From NCBI GenBank assembly GCA_015143295.1, contig CM026574.1, forward strand, positions 11,782,938 to 11,846,937: a stretch of 64,000 nt of DNA. The letters run 5' to 3'. The notes under the pieces were generated by a model. That model was given only the letters and a program-made list of their open reading frames with translations. It was not told the DNA's origin and ran no database searches. The number at the start of each line of letters is the position of its first letter. The stretch's first letter is position 1. Both the position numbers and the translations under genes were made by a program. Shown piece by piece: positions 1-10,546 of the stretch. This DNA is from Tetracentron sinense. Lineage: Eukaryota > Streptophyta > Magnoliopsida > Trochodendrales > Trochodendraceae.

Positions 1-2434
1 GGTCAGAATCTTTTACCCGTGGTTAAGGGTCAAAAATGGGGTCGACTCTAATTAAGTGTCTTAACCACAGTAAAAAATGCAATTGAAGATATTTCTGGAT
101 TCCATGTAATATTTATGATTTTTTTATGATTTTTCCAGAATTTTTGTTAAGTCATGGGCCGCTTAACCATGGTTAAATGTTAACCACGGGTGAGTTTAAC
201 CATGGTTAAGGGACCGGCTGAAGCAAAAGTGAGCCCAAGATCCATGGCAGGGCCTAGACTGGCCTCCTACCCGGTCTGGGCCCCCACAAATATCCGAAAT
301 TGCAAAAAACTCCAAATTTTCATCAAATTTTTAACCATAGTTAACATGAATATAACTATGGTTAACGGGGGAACTGCAGGAATCCGATACCACCAGTGGG
401 TAGCCTGATATGTGGGGAACAATTTGGGCCCTTGTGGGACCCAAGGGGATGCCGTATGTGGGCCCCACAGTGGCCCAAAGTTGCCCCGAAAAACACCACA
501 TAAAATGACGATTTCCACCAAAACAGATTTTTTTTCAAAATTTGCGGAACGTTTTCCGCTGATTGGCTCAACCCCCGAGGGATCCGAGACCATGCTCGTG
601 AAGCCTGGTATATGGGAAACAATTGGGGCCCTTGTGGGGCCCAAGGGGAGGCCGGATGTAGGCCCCACAGAGGCCCAAAGTCGTCTCCTCGCACAGATTT
701 TTACACTGTCGACCCCACTTTGGGGTCGATTTAACTATGGTTAGAGTGCGAATTAGGAGCTGAAATTGTACAAGGGTATAGCCTGGAGTGTGGTGAGTCT
801 AACCATGGCCTCAGTTTTTACCAAGGCCGGGTCTAACCATGGTTAAACCGTGGTTAAAGGCAGTGTCCTGAAAACATTGTTTTTGAAAACAATTTTGGAA
901 AAAAAGCTTGAGTGGCTGAGTGGGTTGAACAAAGGGAGTTTAGGGGCATCACTCATTGATTGGGGGCCCCCCCCCCCCCCCCAAAACTCCGGGAGTGGTC
1001 GTGCATGGTGGTGAGGGCTATGCCTGTGGCCATGCCTCAAGGACGGCCTATTTTTTCTTTTTCTTTTTTTAACTACTAAAAAAAAACAAAAACAAAAACA
1101 AAGTGGGGACCCCTGGAATGGGACCAGGGGTCCCTTACAATGCTAAATCAACAGGCTAAAGCAAGGGAAAGGGGGTGTATACCCTCGCGGATCGGCTTGC
1201 ACGGTGGCGAGCTTCCTGGAGCATGGCGGCTGCGGACGGCGGTGATGAGGCTGGGAGAGCCTAGGGGACGAAGATGACAGGCCTCGGAGGTCCACCGGTA
1301 GGCTGAGCTGAGGCGGAGAGAGTCCAGGTGGAGTAGGGACGGCTGGCCGAAGAGGCGACTTTACTGTAAAATTTTAAAAAAAAACTCAAGTGAACGTGGT
1401 GGTGGACGGCGGTGGCTAGGTGGCTGCTAGGGGAGTGCTCGGGGGTCTAGGACCAAGCTATGGCGATGGCGGAGGGGCTAGGTGAGTGGAAGGTAGCCTG
1501 GCCGAATGGGGAAGGCACTGTAAGAAATTTTTTTTTGAAAAAAAAATACTTACGAAACAGTGGGTTGGGGGGTTTAGGCTTGAGAGGTTTTTTTTTTTGA
1601 GAATGTTTTGGTCCTACCTAAGGTGAAGGGTGGAGGAGCAAAGGGGTGGGCTGTCTGGCCGAAGTAGAAAGCTACAGTTTTTTTTTTCAAAATCTCCTTT
1701 GTAATAGAGGCTTTTGGTAATGGTTTAGGGGAGATTGTGAAGCTTGTGCCTAAGGTGGAGGTATGGTGGGGACTTGGATGAGTGGGCTGGTAGAAGGTGG
1801 AACCACTGTGTTTGTTTTTTTTTTTCAAAATCCTCCCTGTGAACAGTGGCTTGGTGGAGCTTTTTAAAGGAAAAAGGAGGAGGATTTGGATGAGGATAAG
1901 GATGAGGGCGAGATGGCCTAGGCGTGGGAGACAAAGGCTGGAAGGGCAGACGAGAGCAGGAGAGCCAGCACTGTTCACTCGTCCCTTTGACAGGGACGAT
2001 GAACAGTGTCATTTTAAAAAAAAAAAAAAAAAAAAATTTGTGTGTGATCTTTTATTTGGTTTAGGGTGGGTCCCACCCCCTACTACCCTAAAAAAATCAT
2101 GGTTTCTTTTTTTTCTTTTTTTTAATTATTATTATTTTTTTGAATTTCAAACTTTTGTTTTATTTCCATTTTGGGCTAAACCCCCACACATGTGGGGAAA
2201 GCAAAAAGTACTTTAATCTAAAACAAAAATTTGAATTTTAAAAAGGGGTAGTGTGGGTCCTACCTTAGATTTGGCTTAATGGGCCCATGCTTGGGCCCAC
2301 AAACAAGGTTTTATCCATTTGGGACTTGAAAAGGGGCCTTGAGCCCATGGGACTTTGCCTAGGGCTTGGGCTAGGGCTAGGCTTGGGCTAGACCTAGGTT
2401 TAGGTGAGCAGGGTGTAAAACTTGGGTGCTTACA
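1..2434 (-). mobile_element. Large Ty3/gypsy-type LTR, left end outside window
   Basis: The right edge is the reverse complement of an LTR start, TGTAAGCACCCAAG, at 2434. The same terminus begins the plus-strand LTR at 2941 and the LTRs at 27208 and 43079. Going inward (leftward) come a degenerate CCTAGG/CCCTAA-like tract (2340-2405), a GGGACCCCTGG inverted motif near 1105-1135, and many copies of the palindrome TTAACCATGGTTAA (about 140-860). The 2941-5816 LTR has the same order. No protein domain is visible. It interrupts a polygalacturonase-like first exon at 2435. The short frames inside it look like chance frames. Family assignment to a Tat/Ogre-like group is inference. Confidence 0.7.
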
Positions 2435-2539
2435 ACTGTCATTGTTGTTTTTGTTCAATAGATGATTGTTGTGGCGAGATTGAGATGGTAAAGTTGTTGT
2501 GTGAATTAGGAGAAGGAAGACAAAGAGAAATGAGGTCAT
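2435..2539 (-). pseudogene. Polygalacturonase-like first exon, copy A, cut by an LTR
   Basis: The minus-strand frame from ATG at 2539 gives a hydrophobic signal-peptide-like start (MTSFLFVFLLLI) and then a Gln/Ser/His/Asn-rich linker with RHNNHL. Copies B and C have the same start and linker. It stops at 2435, where the gypsy LTR was inserted, so the conserved catalytic-fold start (IFNVVNHGAVG in copy C) is missing. It belongs to a three-unit array with copies at 6577-6697 and 8346-8510. This copy cannot be functional. Assignment to polygalacturonase rests on its homology to copy C. Confidence 0.6.
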
Positions 2540-2940
2540 AATAGTTTAACAAGAAAAAGGGAAATGAGTTTTGAGAGAAAAAGGGAGAGAAGCTTAAGAG
2601 TTATCTTTTAAAGACTTAATCAGTTGATTTAGTAGTAATCAAATTCTAATAGATCAAGTGAATTGATATGAATTATCTTTTAGAGGAACGATAGTGTCAC
2701 GTTCACTTAATTCGTGTAAAAAACATACCTTATATCATTGGGTAACACATGAGAAAGTTAGAACTTTTTAATTTTCAAGGGCAGAGGAATTATCTGTCAC
2801 ACTCATTTAATTAGTATTAACAAAGCATAGAAGGATACATTGTCAGCTTCTTAAGCTCGTGGAGAACCATCATTTGAGTGGTTAGGAGGGCCAAATAAGA
2901 AGATTTAGTCGTCATAATGAATATGATAATAGACCATATG
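2540..2940 (-). repeat. Tandem unit A, promoter side, left of the inserted LTR
   Basis: This is the sequence upstream (to the right) of exon copy A. It matches 6700-7110 and 8515-8920 closely by eye, including GTGATTTAGTAGTAATC and the block around GATAGTGTCACGTT. The unit is interrupted by the LTR at 2941 and resumes at 5817. The five bases ATATG at 2936-2940 are repeated at 5817-5821. Confidence 0.75.
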
Positions 2941-3495
2941 TGTAAGCACCCAATTTTTACACCTTGCTTAACCAGGGTTTACTAGCACTTAATCATTATC
3001 ATCCCCCCAGTGGAGTCCCCAGTAGAAGCCCTATTCCCTGAACCTAAACCCTAGGTAGGTCCTAAACCCCCAAACCCTAAACCTTCGGGCTCAAGGCCCA
3101 TTACCCCTAGAACCCTCAAACCTTAGAAGACAAACCCTCGGGCAAAGCCCATTTCATTTAGAACACCTAAGCCCTAGACCAACCTTAGGCTAACCCTAGC
3201 TAAACCCTAGGTCTAACCCTAGGTAAGCCCTAGAACTAGCCATACCCTAAGTCCTAGCTAAGACCTAGGTCGAAGTCTCTTGGGCTCAAGGCCCACAAAC
3301 CCATCCAAGCCAAAACCCAATAGCCTGAGCCTTTGGGGGCCCAAACTTAGGCCCACCAACCCCTAGGGTCCACATGGGTGGGGCCCACAAACCCCTTGAT
3401 TCAAAAATCAGGCGGGAAACTCCCCAAAGAGGCAAGCTTATCCCTCTTTTAGCCCAAGTGCGTATGTGTCTAGCCCAAAACAGCAAAAAACTCAG

Positions 3496-4876
3496 GGTGT
3501 CGGTATTTGGATTACCGACACCTCCAAATTGCACTGTTTGGAGGGTGGCGGTAATCCAACTACCGCCACCCTGAGATTTACAGATTTGCGTATCAGCACC
3601 CACCTGGGTGCATTGGGGTTGCTCCCATTGGTTCCCCAGACCTCTATAAATGCCCATGATGCCCCTGACACCTCTCCCATTTGCTCTATAAAACCTTAGC
3701 CACCCCATGGCTCTCTTCATGCCTGTTCATGAATCACCCCCAACCCTGTCAAAATTCAGATCCAAACCCTTGTTTCCATTCAGCCAGCCTGCTGCCCATC
3801 CACTCCAAGCCCATGTCCACCTTAGGCCCCCCCAGGAGAGTTCTCAGGCCTCACCTAAAGCCTGCCACCTCCACAGCATCCGCGATAGCAGCACCACCTG
3901 GGCATACAGAGGGTATTCCCCTCCCCTACTGTTTATTTTTTTCTGTTACAACCTTTGTAAGGGACCCCTGGTCCTACTCCAAGGGTCCCATCTATCTTTT
4001 TTTGCACGTTCTTTAGCCTCCATAGCCAAGGACAGGCCCCCCTAGTCTTCATCATAGACATGGGGGAGTCCCTAGAGGCTCGGTGTGGGTGCAACACCCC
4101 TCTCCCCTTGCATGAATACTCCCCATAAGGTCTAGGGGTCCCTTAGTCCATGAGGGAACCCTCAAACCCCTGCTAATTCAAGGCCAATGGGGTAGATCCG
4201 GTTTTTCTTAAAATCTGCTAATAGTCGATAATCCCATTACCGACCATATTTTGCCTTACCTGTAACTCAGTGTTAACCCAGCTTAAGTCAGGCCCTGGTC
4301 AGTTCCAGGGCCACAGTTAGGTTGTCCTAAACCTTAGCTAACCCTCCACCAAGTTTCAAACCCTAACTCGTGGTCCAACCATGGTTAACAGGGCTTTGAA
4401 CCCAGGTTAGCAAACTGTCGGCAGTCTGTTTACCGACAATATGGACTGATTTTTGCAGTGACTTTGGGCCTCTGTGAGGCCCACATACCTTATGCTATAG
4501 GGCCCACTCCAGGCCCATTAGAAAGCCTTGACTCAGGGGGCAAGTCTAATCATGGTTAGCAGGCTCCCAAACTCTGGTTAACAAACCGATTAGACTGTCG
4601 GAAGTCTGACTACTGACATATCAAAAAAAACCCTCTAGCTGATTGGCGATAATCAGATTACCGCCAATACAGTCCTTTTTGTTACCAACTTTAGGCCCCT
4701 GTGGAACTCACACCCGAGCTGATCTTGGGCTGAGACGTAGCCCACTGGATTCCTGGCACTCCAAGCTACCTGTCCATGTTTTTACTTTTCCCAAGGGTGA
4801 TCCCTAACTCTAGTTAACTTAGTGCAAACCTTGATTAAAAAGTTACTGTAATGGAGGTAATCCGATTACCTCCATT
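3496..4876 (+). repeat. Series of stem-loops sharing a GGTAATC/GATTACC core
   Basis: Several inverted repeats lie inside the LTR. 3496-3522 has stem GGTGTCGGTA with a 7-base loop. 3543-3571 has stem GGGTGGCGGTA with a 7-base loop. 4850-4876 has a perfect 13-base stem AATGGAGGTAATC around one base. Imperfect ones lie near 4223-4249, 4414-4441, 4596-4621 and 4641-4668. The outer stems differ, but several of the inner parts repeat the same short palindromic core. Confidence 0.7.
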
Positions 4877-5070
4877 CTTAGATTTTTAACTTTTTGGGCT
4901 TTGTATAGGGCCCAGACCTGGTAGAAGGCCATTCTAGACCCTGCCATACCTTCTGGGCCCAATTTTGCCTAACCTTGACCCTTAACCATGGTTGAAACGG
5001 CTCCCGTTTAACTTTTAACAATGTTTAAGCACCACTTAACCCTAAAAAAATTTGAAAAAATCCAAAAAAA

Positions 5071-5256
5071 TACAAAAGACCAAAAAATTAACTTTTGGAC
5101 CATTTTAACCATGGTTAATCATCTTTAACTCCGGTTAGCAAACCTAACCCTGGGTTAACACACAATACAAAAGACCAAAAAATTAACTTTTGGACCATTT
5201 TAACCATGGTTAATCATCTTTAACTCCGGTTAGCAAACCTAACCCTGGGTTAACAC
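5071..5256 (+). repeat. 93-bp tandem duplication inside the LTR
   Basis: The block beginning TACAAAAGACCAAAAAATTA and ending near GGGTTAACACAC occurs twice in direct succession, at about 5071-5163 and 5164-5256. The copies look almost identical, which suggests a recent duplication. Confidence 0.85.
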
Positions 5257-5816
5257 ACCCTTTAGCCTCCGGGCTTCATCCTTGGCCTACCAGGCCTAAA
5301 CCCTAGTCTACCAGACTACCCTTCGGCCTACTGAGTCCATACTTTGTACATTGACCAACCCTGGTCAAACAAAACCCTAATCACCGGATTAGGTCCATTA
5401 GCCACCCTTGGTGCAGACACACACACCCTCCTAGCCTTAGCACAGGCTCAAGTGCTAGAACTACGCTCAGTCTAATCTCACCCCTATGTGAGTACGTAGA
5501 CAATCCAACCCGGGTTCGACCCTAGTTAGCTTTTCTTTCTTAGCTTAGTATTAACTTAAACACTTTGGCACTTGATTAATTTTAAACTTTAATTTGGCTT
5601 AAACCTAGCAAGTAGGGAACCACTATAAGTGAAAGTTTCGGGGTGTCTAACCCCTTCCCCGAACTTAACCGAACCTCTTACCTTGATCTTTGATCAGAGA
5701 CCAAGACCTTATCAAACATCCCGGGGGACTTATCCCTTCTGAATGAATAGGTGGCAACTCTAAACATTTAATAATATCGTGAGATATTTTTCAGGGAGTG
5801 AAATCCTGCGCTCAAA

Positions 5817-6576
5817 ATATGATCATAATTGTTCAAATTGTTCTGTTTTGAAATTTTAATATTTTATGCATAAGATTGATCAAACAGTGTGTGTTCATTT
5901 TCTATTGTTGTTCTCTAGAGCTACCAACACAGTAGTTTTTTCTCCAAAAGCACATTGTAATTTTTTCCGTATTTATCTGTTTTATTTTGAGCTTTTTAAC
6001 AGAAAATGTTAGCTTGCATCCCAAACCGCAGTATAGAGATTACAAAAGACTATATGTCAAGCAGAGAGGATATCTTGACCACCTATTGAATTTTCTACAT
6101 AAAGTAGTCTTATGATGGAGCTAAATCCTCTCAAATACAGCCCATCAATCCATCCTATTCAGTAAAGGGTGTGGTCATTTGGCTAAAGGAAAATAAAAGA
6201 AAAGTGAATTCATTTCATTTCATTTCTTTCACTCACTTTCTTTTCAAATAACATATGGCTTGGTTCCTTGCCCCAAATAACAGAGTGGCATGGATTTCTT
6301 GCCCCAAAAAATAGCCCAATAACATAACCCATCTCATAAATACAATTGGAAAAAATATATAGAAAAAATCATATATCTCAAAACAAATCGTCATGACGAC
6401 AATGAATCTCTGTAAGGTGGTCGTTTTAACCATTGTAATAAAATATTTTGTTCATTGGTTTGTAATCATCAATTCATTGAAAATAATACTAATAGCATTT
6501 CAATATTAAGAAACATAATTAATATTAGCCGACATTTTATTAATAGGGTGGTGTTTGGCACACACCACTATTTGAT
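5817..6576 (-). repeat. Tandem unit A, distal part
   Basis: Continuation of unit A after the LTR. It matches 7110-7960 and 8920-9332, including the blocks around TTGTTCTCTAGAGCTACCAA, GCATCCC...CGCAGTATAGAGATT and CAAGCAGAGAGGATATCTT. It holds no coding region of its own and ends at a GTGGTGTTTGGCACACACCA palindrome-like segment (about 6548-6567) that joins unit B. Confidence 0.75.
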
Positions 6577-6697
6577 CGACAATGTCAAAAATATCACCGC
6601 TATTGTTGCTGCTGGAGAGGTGATTGTTGTGACGAGATTGAGCTACTGAAATTGTTGTGAGCGTTAGGAGAAGGAAGAAAAAGAGAAAGGCAACCAT
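6577..6697 (-). pseudogene. Polygalacturonase-like first exon, copy B (truncated)
   Basis: The minus-strand ATG at 6697 opens a signal-peptide-like stretch (MVAFLFFFLLLTLTTISVAQ) followed by SRHNNHLSSSNNSGDIFDIVD. The GDIF-[DN]-[IV]-V segment is the beginning of the mature pectinase-like fold in plant polygalacturonases. Homology to copy C then stops abruptly at 6577, at the junction with unit A, so the GAVGDGKTD-type motif is absent and there is no splice donor. Downstream exons are not present between units. Confidence 0.65.
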
Positions 6698-7965
6698 GAT
6701 AGTTTAATAAGAAAAAGATAAATGAGTTTTGAGAGAGAACGGAAGGGAAGTTTGAGAGTTCTCTTTTAAAGACTCTTAATCAAGTGATTTAGTAGTAATC
6801 AAATTCTAATAGCTCATGTGAATTGATATGAATTATCTTTTAGAGCAGTGATAGTGTCACGTTGATTTAATTTGCGTGAAAAACACACCTTATATCATTG
6901 GGTGACACGTGAAAAAGTTAGCACTTTTTATTTTTCAATGATAGAGGAATTGCCTATCACACTCATTTAATCAGTATTAACAACGTACAGGAGGAAGGCT
7001 ATGATACACTGTCAGCTTCATAAGCCCGTGGAGAACCATCATATGATTGGTTAGTGGAGCCAAATAAGAAGATTTAGTAACCCTAATATTGAATGTGATA
7101 ATGGACCATATGATCATAACTGTTCAAAATTTTCTATTTTGGAATTTGATATTTTTTGTATAAGATCGATCAAATGGTGTGTGTCCGTTTCGTATTTTTG
7201 TTCTCTAGAGCTACCAACACAATAGCTTTTTCTCCAAAAAAAAAACATCATGTTATCTTTTCCGCGTTTATCCGTTTTTATTTTGAGCATTGTAACAAAA
7301 AATGTTAACATGCATCCCAGACTGCAGTATAGAGATTCCAAAAGACCATATATCAAGCAGAGAGGATATCTTGACTGTTTACTTATTGAATTTTCTGCAT
7401 ACAACAATCTTGTGATGGAGCTAAATCCTCCCAAATGCAGCCCATCATTCTATCCTACTCAGTAAAGGGTGTGTTCATTTGGCTAAGGAAAAATAATATA
7501 AATGTGAATTTTCTTGCACTTTTATTGCGTTTGTGTGTAAGAAAATAATCTTTTTATGATAATTTTAAAAGAAATTTTAAGTTTCTTCTCTTTTTCATTT
7601 CATTTCTTTTCTTTCACCCACTCTTTTCAAATAACATATACCTTGATTCCTTATCCCAATAACATAGAGGGCTAGATTTCTTGCCCCAAACAACATCCCA
7701 ATAATATAACTCATCTCATAAATGCAATAGGAAAAAAATTATAGAAAAAATCATATATTTCAAAAAAAAAATAATCACGACCACAATGAATCTCCGTAAG
7801 GTTGTTGTTTTAACCATTGTAATAAAATATTTTGTTCATTGGTTTGTAATTATCAATTCGTTGAGAATAATACTAATAGCATTTTAATATTAAGAAACTT
7901 ATATTAATATTAGCTGACATTTTATTAATTGGGTGGTGTTAGGCACACACCACTATTTGATGACT
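6698..7965 (-). repeat. Tandem unit B (promoter and distal region)
   Basis: Second full unit of the array, colinear with unit A (2540-2940 plus 5817-6576) and with unit C (8511-9332). No coding region is supported inside it. It ends with the same GTGGTGTTAGGCACACACCA segment as unit A (about 7934-7953). Confidence 0.75.
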
Positions 7966-8345
7966 ACACCCTAAGTCTTTAAAAAATATCAAAAAAATTT
8001 AGTGACTCAACAAAATTAAGAAAATGACAAAAATACCTTTGTTGTTCTTCCTCTTCATGTCGTCCCACAAAAACCACTTAATAGAAAGTGGTTGTCATCT
8101 CGGGGAGCCCTTCTCTCTCCAATCAAAAATATAACGCGGTGAGTAAAAATGTCTTCCCTACACGAATACACATGTTTGGAGAAGAAGATGAAGACATGTA
8201 CGTTGCCTCTCATGCATCTTTAAAGGCCTGCAAAACCAACATCAAAATAGCACATATACATATACATTATAGATATATAAAGATAGAACGACCATTGGAT
8301 CTAACGAAATATCTTTGGATATGAATAAAAACTATATATATCTAC
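7966..8345. other. Spacer between units B and C; possible intron-1 remnant
   Basis: About 380 bases of AT-rich sequence with no convincing coding frame. It follows the putative donor of exon copy C on the minus strand, so it may be the start of that gene's first intron. This is inference. Confidence 0.35.
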
Positions 8346-8510
8346 TTGGGTTTCATCAGTACGTCCTTCACCAACTGCTCCATGATTGACAACGTTGAAA
8401 ATATCACCGCCATTGTAGTTGTTATTGGAGAGGTGATTTTTGTGATAAGATTGTGCTGGTGAAGATGCTGTGAGAGTTAGGAGAAGAAAAACAAAGAGAA
8501 AGACGGTCAT
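8346..8510 (-). pseudogene. Polygalacturonase-like first exon, copy C (complete exon, orphan)
   Basis: The frame runs 55 codons from ATG at 8510. Residues 1-20 form a signal peptide (MTVFLFVFLLLTLTASSPAQ), an Asn-rich linker follows, and residues about 36-55 read DIFNVVNHGAVGEGRTDETQ. That is the conserved N-terminal segment of plant polygalacturonases and related pectinases (usual form: FNV..YGA.GDGKTDD[ST]). A GTAGAT sequence directly follows on the minus strand as a possible splice donor, in phase 0. In intact family members, exons 2 onward carry the catalytic NTD, DD, GHG and RIK motifs. None of these lies within the next several kilobases, where instead the next unit begins. Best read as an orphan first exon, probably non-functional. 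The intact gene would encode a secreted pectin-degrading enzyme. Confidence 0.7.
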
Positions 8511-9332
8511 GATAGTTTAAAAAGAAAAAAGGGAAATGAGTTTTGAGAGAGAATGGGAGGGAATCTTGAGATTTCTTTTTTAAAGACTCTTAATCAAGTG
8601 ATTTAGTAGTAATCAAATTCTAATAGATCTGGTGAATTGATATGAATTATCTTTTTGAGGAACGATAGTGTCACGTTCCTTTAATTTGAGTAAAAAACAC
8701 ACCTCATATCCTTGGGTGGCACATGAGAAAGTTAGTAATTTTTATTTTTCAAGGATAGAGGAATTGTCTCTCACACTCATTTAATCAGTATTAAAAAGCA
8801 CAGGAGTAAAGCTATGGTACATCTTCAACATCGTAAGCTCGTGGAGAACCATTATTTGATTGGTTAGTGAGGTCAAATAAGAAGATTTAGTAATCCTATG
8901 AATATGATAATAGACTATATGATTATAATTGTTCAAACTATTTTATTTTGGAATTGGATATTTTTTGTATAAGATTGATCAAACGGTTCGTGTTCGTATC
9001 GTATTGTTGTTCTCTAGAGCTACCAACATAGTAGCTTTTTTCCCAAAAGCACACATTATTATCTTTTCTGCGTTTATCTGTTTTTATTTTGAGCTTTGTA
9101 ACATACAATGTTAGCGTGCATCCCAGATCGCAGTATAGAGATTCTAAAATATCAGATATCAAGCAGAGAGGATATCTTTATTGTTTACCTATTGAATTTT
9201 CTACATACAACAATCTTGTGATGGAACTAAATCCTCTCAAACTCAGCCCATCAATCCATCCTATTTAGTAAAGGGTTTGGTCATTCGGCTAAGAAAAAGT
9301 AAAAGAAAAGTGAATTTTCTTGCACCTGGGTG
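8511..9332 (-). repeat. Tandem unit C (promoter and distal region)
   Basis: Third unit of the array, matching units A and B over the promoter side (GTGATTTAGTAGTAATC near 8600) and the distal side (TTGTTCTCTAGAGCTACCAA near 9006). Homology fades near 9332. No coding region is supported. Confidence 0.75.
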
Positions 9333-9788
9333 TCGTATCCTACTTTTTATTTCAAATACACTCTTTAATATATGATTCTTAATGGACTAGAATGTAAAAA
9401 AAAAATCATGTTATGGATCTCAAATAGTCGGGATAAGAGGAAGACAAAATGAAATAAAGAGAAGAAGAAGAAGAGGATCCCATATAGGAAATTAAACTCC
9501 TGCTTATTTGGCAATTTGGCACCTTTGGACTGAACAACGCATTGGAGGGAATTGTTGAGGCCAATAGCACTATAACCACCGGATAGGAACAATCTCACAC
9601 AAATTCTGCAACTATTGTTAGTAATCCCCTCTTATGAGATTTAATTAACTCTCAAGTGTTCTTCCTTTTTGTTTTTCTTTTGGCTTTTTCAAGAAGAAGA
9701 AAAAAAGTGGGTAAGGTTATATGCATTTCACATCCTAGGCGGCAGATTTTAATCTTAAATTGGATGTCGTATCATATCATTTTATACT
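9333..9788. other. No gene recognised
   Basis: About 450 bases. A minus-strand frame at about 9365-9598 has no recognisable domain. Nothing else is seen. Confidence 0.5.
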
Positions 9789-10220
9789 CGAAGGCGGAGC
9801 CAAAATTTTCTTGGGGGGGTGGGGGGGGTGGGGGGAAGCGATGGTTGATTGGAAATGGAAATTTAAGTAATTGTTTATGAATTTGTTAGAGAATAATTAG
9901 GGGGGTACAAAAATATTTTGGGATTAGGAGGATAGGAGGTTCAGGGGCATAGGTGACGACCATGTTCGTGGGCCATCTTGCATGTATTTTTCGTACATAT
10001 CCTACGAGTATTGTTTCTCCTTAATTGTTTACGGGGGCAGTTGTCCCCTTGTTCCATAGTTGTGTCATGTTAAATAATTAAATAACATAGTATAAAAGAT
10101 ATATTTTCTTATCAAAAGTTTAGGGAAATAGTTTCTCCTTACCCTATGACTATGTCCTATTAAATAATTAAATAAAATATATCTTTTAATAGGGCCCTTA
10201 TCCCTCTAGCTCTGCCTCTA
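9789..10220. mobile_element. Small TIR element, GGCGGAGCC family, degenerate
   Basis: The left end reads AAGGCGGAGCCAAAATTTTC (9791) and the right end CTAGCTCTGCCTCTA (about 10206-10220), an inverted match to the left. TTATACT is found on both sides (9782-9788 and 10222-10228). The ends resemble the better preserved element at 24392-25578. Inside are stretches about toggling 'CCCCTT' gene-free sequence and repeated AAATAATTAAATAA; there is no coding region. Confidence 0.5.
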
Positions 10221-10235
10221 GTTATACTTCTTATA

Positions 10236-10538
10236 TAGGGGTGTCAACGTGTCAGCCCAGCCTGACTAGGCCCGATTAATAACCGGTTGAGCCGGACCAA
10301 CCCATTTATTAATCGGGGCGGGCCGGGCTAGCCCATCTAAAAAATCAGGTGTATTTTTTTTGCCTATAAACTAAACGGGCCTAATCGAGTCAGGTTAGTT
10401 GGGCTAAGCCTGAATAGAAGTCTACCAAAACGGGCCAATGACTTTAGACTAAGTCCAACCCAACTAAGAATCGGGCCAGGTGGGCCTAGTGCGGGTCGGG
10501 GTGGGCTGCGGGCCATCCCGGCTCATTTGAAACCCCTA
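10236..10538. mobile_element. hAT-type MITE (TAGGGGTG ends) with exact 8-bp TSD
   Basis: It starts TAGGGGTGTCAA and ends TTGAAACCCCTA. The 8 bases TTCTTATA precede it (10228-10235) and follow it (10539-10546). The interior is rich in GGCC/GCCCGA-type words (CGGGCCAATG, GGGCGGGCC) with no coding frame. The 8-base target duplication and TAGGGGTG ends fit non-autonomous hAT elements. Elements with similar ends are at 34278-34848, 34350-34779 and 62786-63625. Confidence 0.85.
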
Positions 10539-10546
10539 TTCTTATA

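Larger units (their letters stand above)
2941..5816 (+). mobile_element. Solo Ty3/gypsy-type LTR (2.9 kb) with 5-bp target duplication
   Basis: It starts TGTAAGCACCCAATTTTTAC and is bounded by ATATG on both sides (2936-2940, 5817-5821). The uninterrupted site can be read at about 7105-7115 in unit B (CATATGATCATAA). The 3' part has the signature common in large plant gypsy LTRs: GTGAGTACGTAG near 5487 and a GGGTGTCTAACCCC...TCCCCGAACTTAACC block near 5640. Inside are degenerate CCCTAA-like repeats (3040-3270), a series of stem-loops (3496-4876) and TTAACCATGGTTAA palindromes (4380-5220). No internal coding domain is present, so it is read as a solo LTR. Orientation is opposite to the LTR at 1-2434. 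Confidence 0.75.

Noticed and set aside
190-744. Overlapping frames on both strands as small genes
   Set aside because: They lie in an LTR full of repeated palindromes, overlap each other on opposite strands, and show no domain or codon bias.
1574-2216. Frames of 95-139 codons around 1.6-2.2 kb
   Set aside because: Low-complexity Pro/Ser/Phe/Lys-rich translations of homopolymer-rich LTR sequence on both strands.
3030-3270. CCCTAAACCC-like runs as an interstitial telomere
   Set aside because: The units are degenerate, mixed with CCTAGG words, and lie inside an LTR whose relatives carry the same tract at the same place.
9365-9598. 77-codon minus-strand frame as a gene
   Set aside because: No domain, no signal peptide, and a homopolymer-rich end.
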